DNA of 61,368 bases. It comes from Oscillibacter valericigenes. GTDB lineage: Bacteria > Bacillota > Clostridia > Oscillospirales > Oscillospiraceae. Below, piece by piece: positions 50,959 to 57,223 of this stretch. Position 1 is the stretch's first letter, and the number at the start of each line of letters is the position of its first letter. The DNA lies in contig NZ_JACSNX010000016.1 in NCBI RefSeq assembly GCF_016902445.1, positions 1-61,368 on the forward strand, read 5' to 3'. The notes under the pieces are model-generated. The model had not been told where the DNA came from and made no database searches. It worked only from the letters and a program-made list of their open reading frames with translations. Position numbers and translations under genes: made by a program.

Positions 50959-51978
50959 ATGGACCATTTATCTTTGCGGGGCGCTCACTGGGAGATGGGC
51001 TTTCAGTGGGGCGCCCGGCTGGCGGAGCGCGGCCGATTCCTGCTGGACCACGTGCCCTTTTCCCTGACGGCGGAGCGGCGGGCCTTTGCCGCCGCCTGCC
51101 GTCCGGCGTATGAGCGCGATTTCCCCGCCGCCCTGGAGGAGCTGGCGGGCCTGGCCGCAGGACAGGGCTGCCTCCGGGAGGACCTGGAGACGGTCCTCTT
51201 CACCACCTACGCCCTGCCGCCCGCCTGCGGCTGCTCCTGTCTGGCGGTGTCCAACGGGAACGGGGTGTTCTTCGGTCGGAACAGCGACTTTCTGACGGCG
51301 CTGGAACCGTATAACAGCCACGCGGCGTACCACTTTTCCGACGGGGCCATTCCCTTTGCCGGGAACACCACCTCCTTCGTCCAGATGGAGGACGCCGTCA
51401 ACGCCCGGGGGCTGGCCGTCGGCCTCACCTCCGTCTACACGCCCCGGCCCCGGCCGGGCCTGAACGCCGGCATGGCCCTGCGGCTGCTGGCGGAGACCTG
51501 CGCCAGCGTGGAGGAGGCCCTGGACCGTCTCCGGGAACTGCCCCTGGCCTCCTGCCAGACGCTGACGCTGGCGGATAAGGCCGGGAACATCGCCGTGGCG
51601 GAGTGCGGCCCGGAGGGGGTGCGGGTGGAGCGGCCCGGCCCGGAGGGACCCTTCGTCTGTGCGGCGAATCTCTTCCGCTCGGACCTGGCGGACCCGCTGC
51701 CGCCGGGGCTGGACACCTGGCGTGCGGCGGAGCGGTATGACACCATGCGCTGTGTGCTGGAACAGGAGGGGGAGACCATCACTCTCTCCGGCGTCCAGGC
51801 CCTGCTGGCGGGGCGGAAGGGCTTTCTCTGCCAGTATGACCGGAGCACCGGCCAGGACACCGTCTGGTCCGTGGCCTGCGACCTGACCCGGCGGCGCTGT
51901 CTGCTGGCGGAGGGCAACCCGGGGCGGACGGCCTTCCGGCCTCTGGCGGTCCCGGGGGAGGAAGGGGGCCGCCCTTGA
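50959..51978 (+). CDS. C45-family autoproteolytic acyltransferase/hydrolase
   Basis: A 339-aa Ntn-hydrolase of the acyl-CoA:6-aminopenicillanic acid acyltransferase (C45) type. Such proteins self-cleave to expose an N-terminal cysteine and then cleave or form amide bonds. The segment CGCSCLAVSNGNG then GRNSDF (residues 90-110) is the expected nucleophile region, with Cys92 the most likely catalytic residue. NARGLAVGLT near 155 is also conserved. The substrate is unknown. AAAGAGG precedes the ATG at 50959. The gene is probably regulated by the divergent membrane-bound XRE protein. Confidence 0.85.
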   Translation: MDHLSLRGAHWEMGFQWGARLAERGRFLLDHVPFSLTAERRAFAAACRPAYERDFPAALEELAGLAAGQGCLREDLETVLFTTYALPPACGCSCLAVSNGNGVFFGRNSDFLTALEPYNSHAAYHFSDGAIPFAGNTTSFVQMEDAVNARGLAVGLTSVYTPRPRPGLNAGMALRLLAETCASVEEALDRLRELPLASCQTLTLADKAGNIAVAECGPEGVRVERPGPEGPFVCAANLFRSDLADPLPPGLDTWRAAERYDTMRCVLEQEGETITLSGVQALLAGRKGFLCQYDRSTGQDTVWSVACDLTRRRCLLAEGNPGRTAFRPLAVPGEEGGRP

Positions 51979-52040
51979 CACGCCCCGCCGCACTGCATAC
52001 AATAGAACAGAAATGAACTTCCCAAAGGAGTGTGACGGAT

Positions 52041-53513
52041 ATGGAGCGTTCCGCTGGCATTCTGCTGCCGGTGTTCTCCCTGCCGGGAGCATACGGCATC
52101 GGCGCCCTGGGCCGAGAGGCCCGGGCCTTCGCCGATTTTCTCCACGATGTCGGACAGAAGTGGTGGCAGGTGCTGCCGGTGGGCCCCACCGGGGCGGGGA
52201 ACTCCCCCTACACCAGCGCGTCCACCTTCGCCGGGAACCCGCTGCTGATCGACCTGGAGGACCTGCGGGACCGGGGGCTGCTGACGGAGGCGGAGCTGTC
52301 CGCCGCCCGGGTGGAGCCGGACGGCCCCATTGACTACGCCGCCCTGTACGCGTGCCGGGAGCCCCTGCTGCGGCGGGCCTTCTCCCGGCTGTCCGGGACA
52401 GAGGCCCAGGCCGTGCGGGACTTTGCCGCCGCCAATCCCTGGCTGGAGGCGTATGCCCTGTACCGGGCCCTGAAGACCCACTTCGGCGAGACCGCCTGGT
52501 ATGACTGGCCGGACAAGGCTCTGCGGGACCACGACCCGGCGGCGCTGGAGCCCTGGCGGGCCGAACTAGCGGAGGACATCGCCTTCCACGAGGCGGTGCA
52601 GTGCTGGTTCTTCGCCCAGTGGAAGGCGCTGAAGGACCACGCCAACGGCCTGGGGGTGGGGATCATCGGGGACCTGCCCATCTACGTGTCCCTGGACAGC
52701 GCCGACGTGTGGAGCGAGCGGAAGGAATTCCTGCTGGACGAGACGGGGAAGCCCAGCCGGGTGGCCGGTGTGCCGCCGGACTACTTCTCGGCCGAGGGCC
52801 AGCTGTGGGGCAACCCCTTGTACGACTGGGCGGCCATGAAGGCCGACGGCTTCGGCTGGTGGATCCGCCGGGTGGAGGGCGCCTCCCGCCTGTTCGACGC
52901 CATCCGCATCGATCACTTCCGGGCCTTTGAGCGGTACTGGTCCGTCCCCGCCGGGGCGGAGACCGCCAAGGAGGGCCGCTGGGAGCCCGGCCCCGGCCTG
53001 GATCTGCTGCGCGTCCTGACAAACTGGTTCCCCCACATCACCTACATCGCCGAGGACCTGGGGCTCCTGACGCCGGAGGTCCACCAGCTCCGCCAGGCCG
53101 CGGGCCTGCCGGGCATGAAGGTGCTGGAATTCGCCTTTTCAGACCCCGGCAACGCCTATCTGCCCCACAACTACGCCAGCCGCCGGTGTGTCTGCTACAC
53201 CGGCACCCACGACAACGACACCGCCCTGGGCTGGTACGACCACGCCCCGGAGGCGGAGCGGGCCTTTGCGGAGCGGTACCTGGGCGCCTCCGGCCGGGAG
53301 GAGGTCCGGAAAGCCCTGCTGCGGTGCGGCATGGGCAGCACGGCGGAGCTGTTCGTGGCCCAGATGCAGGACTATCTGGCCTTGGGCAGCGAGGGGCGGA
53401 TTAACGTCCCCGGCGTGGCGGAGGGCAACTGGCGCTGGCGGATGGCCCCCGGCGCCGCCACGGCGGCCCTGGCGGCGGAGATCCGAACGCTGACGGAGAC
53501 CTACGGACGATAA
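52041..53513 (+). CDS. malQ: 4-alpha-glucanotransferase
   Basis: Amylomaltase (GH77) that rearranges alpha-1,4-glucans in glycogen and maltodextrin metabolism. The 490-aa protein has SLPGAYGIG near residue 15, GNSPYTSASTFAGNP near 53, GDLPIYVS near 215, the nucleophile region AIRIDHFRAFERYW near 290 and the acid/base EDLG near 338, then GTHDNDT near 388. The ATG at 52041 is 10 nt after AAAGGAG; the in-frame GTG at 52032 abuts it. No other maltose genes are adjacent. Confidence 0.96.
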   Translation: MERSAGILLPVFSLPGAYGIGALGREARAFADFLHDVGQKWWQVLPVGPTGAGNSPYTSASTFAGNPLLIDLEDLRDRGLLTEAELSAARVEPDGPIDYAALYACREPLLRRAFSRLSGTEAQAVRDFAAANPWLEAYALYRALKTHFGETAWYDWPDKALRDHDPAALEPWRAELAEDIAFHEAVQCWFFAQWKALKDHANGLGVGIIGDLPIYVSLDSADVWSERKEFLLDETGKPSRVAGVPPDYFSAEGQLWGNPLYDWAAMKADGFGWWIRRVEGASRLFDAIRIDHFRAFERYWSVPAGAETAKEGRWEPGPGLDLLRVLTNWFPHITYIAEDLGLLTPEVHQLRQAAGLPGMKVLEFAFSDPGNAYLPHNYASRRCVCYTGTHDNDTALGWYDHAPEAERAFAERYLGASGREEVRKALLRCGMGSTAELFVAQMQDYLALGSEGRINVPGVAEGNWRWRMAPGAATAALAAEIRTLTETYGR

Positions 53514-53516
53514 AGC

Positions 53517-53544
53517 AAAAGAGCCCCCACATGGGGGCTCTTTT
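53517..53544. terminator. Bidirectional terminator after malQ
   Basis: A perfect 13-bp stem (AAAAGAGCCCCCA and complement) with 2-nt loop, between convergent genes. Confidence 0.88.
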
Positions 53545-53803
53545 ATGATTCCGCGGGATTGTAAAAGTCCGCCAGCAGGTCCCGCTCGGACACTTGAAGG
53601 ACCTGACACAGGCAGGCAAACTCGTAGTCGGTGACCATTCGCTGGTTGTGCTCAATCCGACTAAGGGCCTGCTGATCGATATTGACGCCCATGACCTGGA
53701 GCTTTGCCGCCACTTGGTCCTGGGTGAGCTTCCGCAGTTCCCGATAGCGGCGCAGCTGGGCATGGATGACATTTTTACTGCCGTGCAAAGCGATTTTCTT
53801 CAT
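53543..53803 (-). CDS. XRE-family transcriptional regulator
   Basis: An 86-aa helix-turn-helix protein: LTQDQVAAKLQVMGVNIDQQ then ALSRIEHNQR (residues 26-55). It has two extra residues in the turn, as seen in repressors of this type in Clostridia. It is divergent from an 86-aa hypothetical gene, and the 93-bp space between them carries two copies of a palindromic site, so it is likely the repressor of both genes. Ribosome binding is weak (TAGG). The pair has the geometry of a toxin-antitoxin or defence-control locus, but nothing in the partner proves that. Confidence 0.85.
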   Translation of the reverse strand: MKKIALHGSKNVIHAQLRRYRELRKLTQDQVAAKLQVMGVNIDQQALSRIEHNQRMVTDYEFACLCQVLQVSERDLLADFYNPAES

Positions 53804-53811
53804 GGCAAACC

Positions 53812-53880
53812 TACGTTTATGAACCGTATTTTTCTTGACTTTACCATGAGAATGGCCTTAAAATACGTTACATAAACGTA
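53812..53880. promoter_or_regulatory. Two palindromic operators flanking the divergent promoter
   Basis: Left copy at 53812-53832 starts TACGTTTATGAACCGTA. Right copy at 53860-53880 is its reverse complement apart from 2 of 21 bases. Each is itself a dyad TACGTT-N5-AACGTA (left copy with one mismatch). The right copy covers the -10 of the rightward promoter. Confidence 0.8.
53835..53864 (+). promoter_or_regulatory. Promoter for the 86-aa hypothetical gene
   Basis: TTGACT, an 18-bp spacer and TAAAAT, lying between the two operator copies. Confidence 0.75.
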
Positions 53881-53896
53881 TAGGAGGAATATTGGG

Positions 53897-54157
53897 ATGG
53901 ACCAGCTGGAATTCAATACTTACATCCTGGCCCGAGTGCTGGCGGAGGCGGGGGCGGCCATCGTGGTGGGCGGCGGTGACTCCCGGCAGATCGTGGAGGA
54001 CATGGTCCATGACCGGTGCTGCCGGGCCCTGTGGGAGATCCGGAAGGTCTTGGATGATGACAGTCTTTCCGACCCGGCCTGCTTCGGGAAGATCGAGGAT
54101 ATCCTCTCTGTATTGGAAACACTGGGGCCGGGAGGCGGCAGCCGCCACGACGCATGA
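53897..54157 (+). CDS. Hypothetical 86-aa protein
   Basis: A small soluble, alpha-helical, acidic protein (MDQLEFNTYILARVLAEAG start) with a glycine-rich turn IVVGGGDS and two adjacent cysteines (DRCCRALWE). GGAGGAAT precedes the ATG. No family was recognised. It is controlled by the divergent XRE regulator, judging from the operator over its -10 element. Confidence 0.7.
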   Translation: MDQLEFNTYILARVLAEAGAAIVVGGGDSRQIVEDMVHDRCCRALWEIRKVLDDDSLSDPACFGKIEDILSVLETLGPGGGSRHDA

Positions 54158-54163
54158 CGCCCC

Positions 54164-54192
54164 TTGACTGCGGGACCGTTCCATGGTATCAT
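54164..54192 (+). promoter_or_regulatory. Promoter of the TM1266/ABC operon
   Basis: TTGACT, a 17-bp spacer and TATCAT. It implies a leader of about 185 nt before the GTG at 54385. Confidence 0.75.
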
Positions 54193-54198
54193 TTCCCT

Positions 54199-54330
54199 GT
54201 CCCTGGGAAGAAGCTCTGACCGGCGGACCGGACAATTTGGTTTCTGTCGCTCTGACCGGCACGGGCCCGCCCCGGCCGCAAGACGGGGAAGCGCCCGGCG
54301 GTGCCGGGCGGACAGCGTATGCAAAAAACT
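54199..54330 (+). promoter_or_regulatory. Structured leader, riboswitch-like, identity unknown
   Basis: The leader can form TTCCC/GGGAA, CCCCG/CGGGG and CGCCCGGC-GGT-GCCGGGCG hairpins, and CTGTC (about 54242) can pair with GACAG (about 54311) to close a multibranch domain. GCTCTGACCGGC occurs twice. A terminator hairpin follows at once. No known riboswitch consensus was recognised by eye. Confidence 0.45.
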
Positions 54331-54365
54331 CCCCTCTGCCAGCGCGGCGGAGGGGTTTACTTTTT
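54331..54365 (+). terminator. Leader terminator (attenuator) before the TM1266 gene
   Basis: CCCCTCTGCC-AGCGC-GGCGGAGGGG stem followed by TTTACTTTTT. A GCAAAAA/TTTTTGC pair extends the helix, and the AAGGAGGG ribosome binding site comes directly after it. Confidence 0.7.
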
Positions 54366-54384
54366 GCAAAAGGAGGGATCCTCT

Positions 54385-54651
54385 GTGGAGACCCGTGTGG
54401 CCGTGCTGGCGATCATCGTCCGGGACATGGCCTCTGTGCCGGCGCTGAACGAGCTGCTGCACCAGTACGCCCCCTATGTCATCGGGCGGATGGGCGTGCC
54501 CTATCACGCCCGGGGCGTGAACATCATCAGCGTGGCGATGGACGCCCCGGCGGACGCCATCTCCGCCCTGTCCGGCAAGATCGGCCGGCTGGCGGGAATC
54601 ACCGCCAAGACCGTCTACGCGCCGGAAGACGCGCTGCAACAAGGAAAGTGA
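54385..54651 (+). CDS. TM1266-family putative iron-only hydrogenase system regulator
   Basis: An 88-aa ferredoxin-like (ACT/NikR-C-like) fold protein matching the TM1266 family: VAVLAIIVRD, YAPYVIGRMGVPY, then IISVAMDAP and ISALSGKIGRL in order. The family is named from its co-occurrence with [FeFe]-hydrogenase genes; its biochemical role is not known. Start GTG at 54385 with AAGGAGGG 7 nt upstream. It heads an operon with an NMT1-type ABC transporter and sits behind a terminator-containing leader. Confidence 0.88.
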   Translation: METRVAVLAIIVRDMASVPALNELLHQYAPYVIGRMGVPYHARGVNIISVAMDAPADAISALSGKIGRLAGITAKTVYAPEDALQQGK

Positions 54652-54656
54652 GGAAG

Positions 54657-55745
54657 ATGAACATGAAACAGTGGATGAAGAAAGGGCTGGCGGCCTGCCT
54701 GGCCCTGGTGATGTGCCTGTCCCTGGCCGCCTGCGGCGGGACGGAGCAGGAGACCACGGAGGAAACGCCGGTGGTGGAGTCCGTCACCGTCCGGGTGGCG
54801 GCCCTGAAGGGCCCCACAGCCATGGGTATGGTGAAGCTGATGAGCGACAGTGAGGACTTTGAGGAGGATGTTGAAGATTTCGTGGATGCCCGCGAGGACT
54901 TTGAGCGGGTCACGATCCAAAGCAACCTCTACGACTTTACCCTGGCCGCCTCCGCCGACGAGGTGACCCCCGGCCTGATGCAGGGGGAGCTGGATATCGC
55001 CTGTGTGCCGGCCAACCTGGCCTCCGTGCTGTATAACCGCACCGACGGCGGCATCGTCACCCTGGCGGTGAACACCCTGGGCGTGCTGTATATCGTGGAG
55101 AACGGCAACTCCGTCCAATCCATGGCGGACCTGGCGGGCAGGACCATCGCGGCCTCCGGCAAGGGCTCCACGCCGGAGTACGCCCTGCGGTATCTGCTCA
55201 GCGAGAACGGCATCGACCCGGATACCGGCGTCACCATCGACTGGAAGAGCGAGCACAGCGAGTGCGTGGCGGCCCTGGCCTCCGGCGCGGCCACCATCGC
55301 CATGCTGCCCCAGCCCTTCGTCACCGTGGCCCAGACCCAGCTGCCGGACCTGCGGGTGGCCCTGGATCTGACGGAGGAGTGGGACGCCCTGGACAACGGC
55401 TCCGCCCTGCTCACCGGCGTGGTGGTGGCCCGGGCGGACTTCGTGGAGGAGCACCCGGCGGCGGTGGAGGAGTTCCTGACCAGCTACGCCGAGAGCGTGG
55501 AGTGGGTCAACGCCAACACCGCCGAGGCGGCGGAGCTGATCGGCGGCTATGACATCGTGGACGCCGCCGTGGCGGAGAAGGCCCTGCCCTACTGCAACAT
55601 CGTGTGCATCACCGGCAGCGAGATGAAGGACATGCTCTCCGGCTATCTGCAGGTGCTGTTCGACGCGGCCCCGGCCTCCGTGGGCCAGGACGCAGAGACC
55701 GGCGAGGGCGGCCTGCCCGGCGACGACTTCTACTACGGCGCCTGA
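54657..55745 (+). CDS. ABC transporter substrate-binding lipoprotein, NMT1/THI5-like
   Basis: A 362-aa exported lipoprotein with a basic N-terminus, hydrophobic core and lipobox LAAC (Cys26). The mature part is an NMT1/THI5 or SsuA-like type II binding fold (VRVAALKGPTAMGMVKLM, GELDIACVPANLAS, LAGRTIAASGKGSTPEY). Ligands in this family include thiamine precursors, sulfonates and nitrate; the ligand here is unknown. An in-frame ATG at 54663 is an equally good start. Permease and ATPase follow. Confidence 0.88.
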   Translation: MNMKQWMKKGLAACLALVMCLSLAACGGTEQETTEETPVVESVTVRVAALKGPTAMGMVKLMSDSEDFEEDVEDFVDAREDFERVTIQSNLYDFTLAASADEVTPGLMQGELDIACVPANLASVLYNRTDGGIVTLAVNTLGVLYIVENGNSVQSMADLAGRTIAASGKGSTPEYALRYLLSENGIDPDTGVTIDWKSEHSECVAALASGAATIAMLPQPFVTVAQTQLPDLRVALDLTEEWDALDNGSALLTGVVVARADFVEEHPAAVEEFLTSYAESVEWVNANTAEAAELIGGYDIVDAAVAEKALPYCNIVCITGSEMKDMLSGYLQVLFDAAPASVGQDAETGEGGLPGDDFYYGA

Positions 55746-55823
55746 CCCTGTGCGCCAAGACCACTTCCGCGCCCCGGCTGACACCGGGGCGCGGCCCATC
55801 CCGGACGGAAGGAGGCGGAGCGG

Positions 55824-56585
55824 ATGAAAAGACAACGGCCGGTGCGGCTGTGGGCGGCGGCCTTCTGGCTGTTGGTGTGGGAGGGTGCCAGCCTGGCTCT
55901 GGCATCCACCACCGGCGGGCGGATGCTGCTGCTGGCCTCCCCGGTGCAGGCCCTGGGGCGGCTGCTGGCCCTGGCGGCCACGGCGGAGTTCTGGCAGGCG
56001 GTGGCCTTTTCCTCCCTGCGGATCCTGGGGGGCTTTTTCCTCTCCTGCGTCCTGGCGGTGGCGCTGGCCGCCCTGGCCGCCCGCCTCCGGTGGGTGCGGG
56101 AGCTGCTGAGCCCCCTGGTGGCGGTGGTGAAGGCGGTGCCGGTGGTGTCCTTCATCATCCTGGCGCTGATCTTCTTCTCGTCGGAGAACCTGTCCCTGCT
56201 GATCTCCGCCCTGATGGTGTTCCCGCCGGTGTACCTGAACGTGCTGGAGGGCATCGGGCACACGGACCGGCAGCTGCTGGAGATGGCCCGGGTGTTCCGG
56301 GTGCCCCTCTCCCGGCAGCTGCGGGGCATCTACCTGCCGGCGGTGCTGCCCTATTTCCGGTCCGCCGTGTCTTTGGGCCTGGGCCTCTGCTGGAAGTCCG
56401 GCGCGGCGGCGGAGGTCATCGGCCTGCCGGAGGGCTCCATCGGCGAGGCGCTGTACACTGCCAAGGTGTACTTCCAGACCGGGGACCTGTTTGCCTGGAC
56501 GGCGGTGATCGTGACCATCTCGGTGCTCTTTGAGCGGCTGTTCCTCCGCCTGGTGGACGCCGCCGTGAGAAAGGCGGGCGGATGA
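55824..56585 (+). CDS. ABC transporter permease (SsuC/ThiX type)
   Basis: A 253-aa BPD-transport inner-membrane component with six helices and the EAA loop region MARVFRVPLSRQLRGIYLPA near residue 153. GGAAGGAGG precedes the ATG. It overlaps the ATPase gene by 4 bp, and together with the lipoprotein it makes a complete importer. Confidence 0.92.
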   Translation: MKRQRPVRLWAAAFWLLVWEGASLALASTTGGRMLLLASPVQALGRLLALAATAEFWQAVAFSSLRILGGFFLSCVLAVALAALAARLRWVRELLSPLVAVVKAVPVVSFIILALIFFSSENLSLLISALMVFPPVYLNVLEGIGHTDRQLLEMARVFRVPLSRQLRGIYLPAVLPYFRSAVSLGLGLCWKSGAAAEVIGLPEGSIGEALYTAKVYFQTGDLFAWTAVIVTISVLFERLFLRLVDAAVRKAGG

Positions 56586-57148
56586 TGGAGATCGGGGTAA
56601 GGAACCTGTGCAAGTCCTTCGGGGACCAGGCGGTGCTGCGGGACCTGTCCTTCACCGCAGGACCGGGGATCACCTGCGTCATGGCCCCCTCCGGCTCCGG
56701 CAAGACCACGCTACTGCGCATCCTGCTGGGGCTGGAGCGGCCGGACAGCGGCACGGTGGAGGGCCTCACGGGAAGGCGGATCTCCGCCGTGTTCCAGGAG
56801 GACCGGCTGCTGGAGCATCTCTCCGCCGAGGGGAACCTCCGGTTTGCGCTGGGGCGGGAGTATGACGCGAAAACGGCCCGGGCTCTGCTGGACCGGCTGG
56901 ATCTGCCGGACACGGGGGCACAGCCGGTGCGGGAGTTCTCCGGCGGCATGAAGCGGCGGCTGGCCCTGGCCCGGGCGCTGCTGGCGCCCTTTGACGTGCT
57001 GCTGCTGGACGAGCCCTTCACCGGCCTGGATCAGGAGAACCGCGCCCGGGCCCTGGCGGCCATCCGGGAGACGGCGGGGGTCCGGCCGGTGCTGCTGGTG
57101 ACCCACGACACCGCCGACGCGGAGGGCGCGCCGGTGGTCCGGCTGTAG
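56582..57148 (+). CDS. ABC transporter ATP-binding protein (short)
   Basis: A 188-aa nucleotide-binding subunit, shorter than the usual 230-260 aa. Present are Walker A APSGSGKTT near residue 35, a Q-loop (VFQEDRLLEHLS), the signature FSGGMKRRLALARAL near 119 and Walker B LLLDEPFTGLD with the switch His in VTHD near 176. The C-terminus ends soon after the H-loop, so only the regulatory tail is missing and ATPase function should be intact. Confidence 0.92.
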   Translation: MMEIGVRNLCKSFGDQAVLRDLSFTAGPGITCVMAPSGSGKTTLLRILLGLERPDSGTVEGLTGRRISAVFQEDRLLEHLSAEGNLRFALGREYDAKTARALLDRLDLPDTGAQPVREFSGGMKRRLALARALLAPFDVLLLDEPFTGLDQENRARALAAIRETAGVRPVLLVTHDTADAEGAPVVRL

Positions 57149-57161
57149 AGGAAAGTCAATG

Positions 57162-57204
57162 AAAAAGGCAGAGCCTCCTTCTCAGAAGGGGGCTCTGCCT
57201 TTTT
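57162..57204. terminator. Bidirectional terminator
   Basis: A perfect 14-bp stem AAAAAGGCAGAGCC with complement and an inner CCTTCT/AGAAGG stem, between convergent genes. Confidence 0.92.
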
Positions 57205-57223
57205 GCACAGGGGGACTGGCCAT

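Noticed and set aside
54199..54330. TPP riboswitch, suggested by the THI5-like binding protein
   Set aside because: The conserved CTGAGA and the later aptamer strings of TPP riboswitches are absent. The leader is kept only as an unidentified structured candidate.
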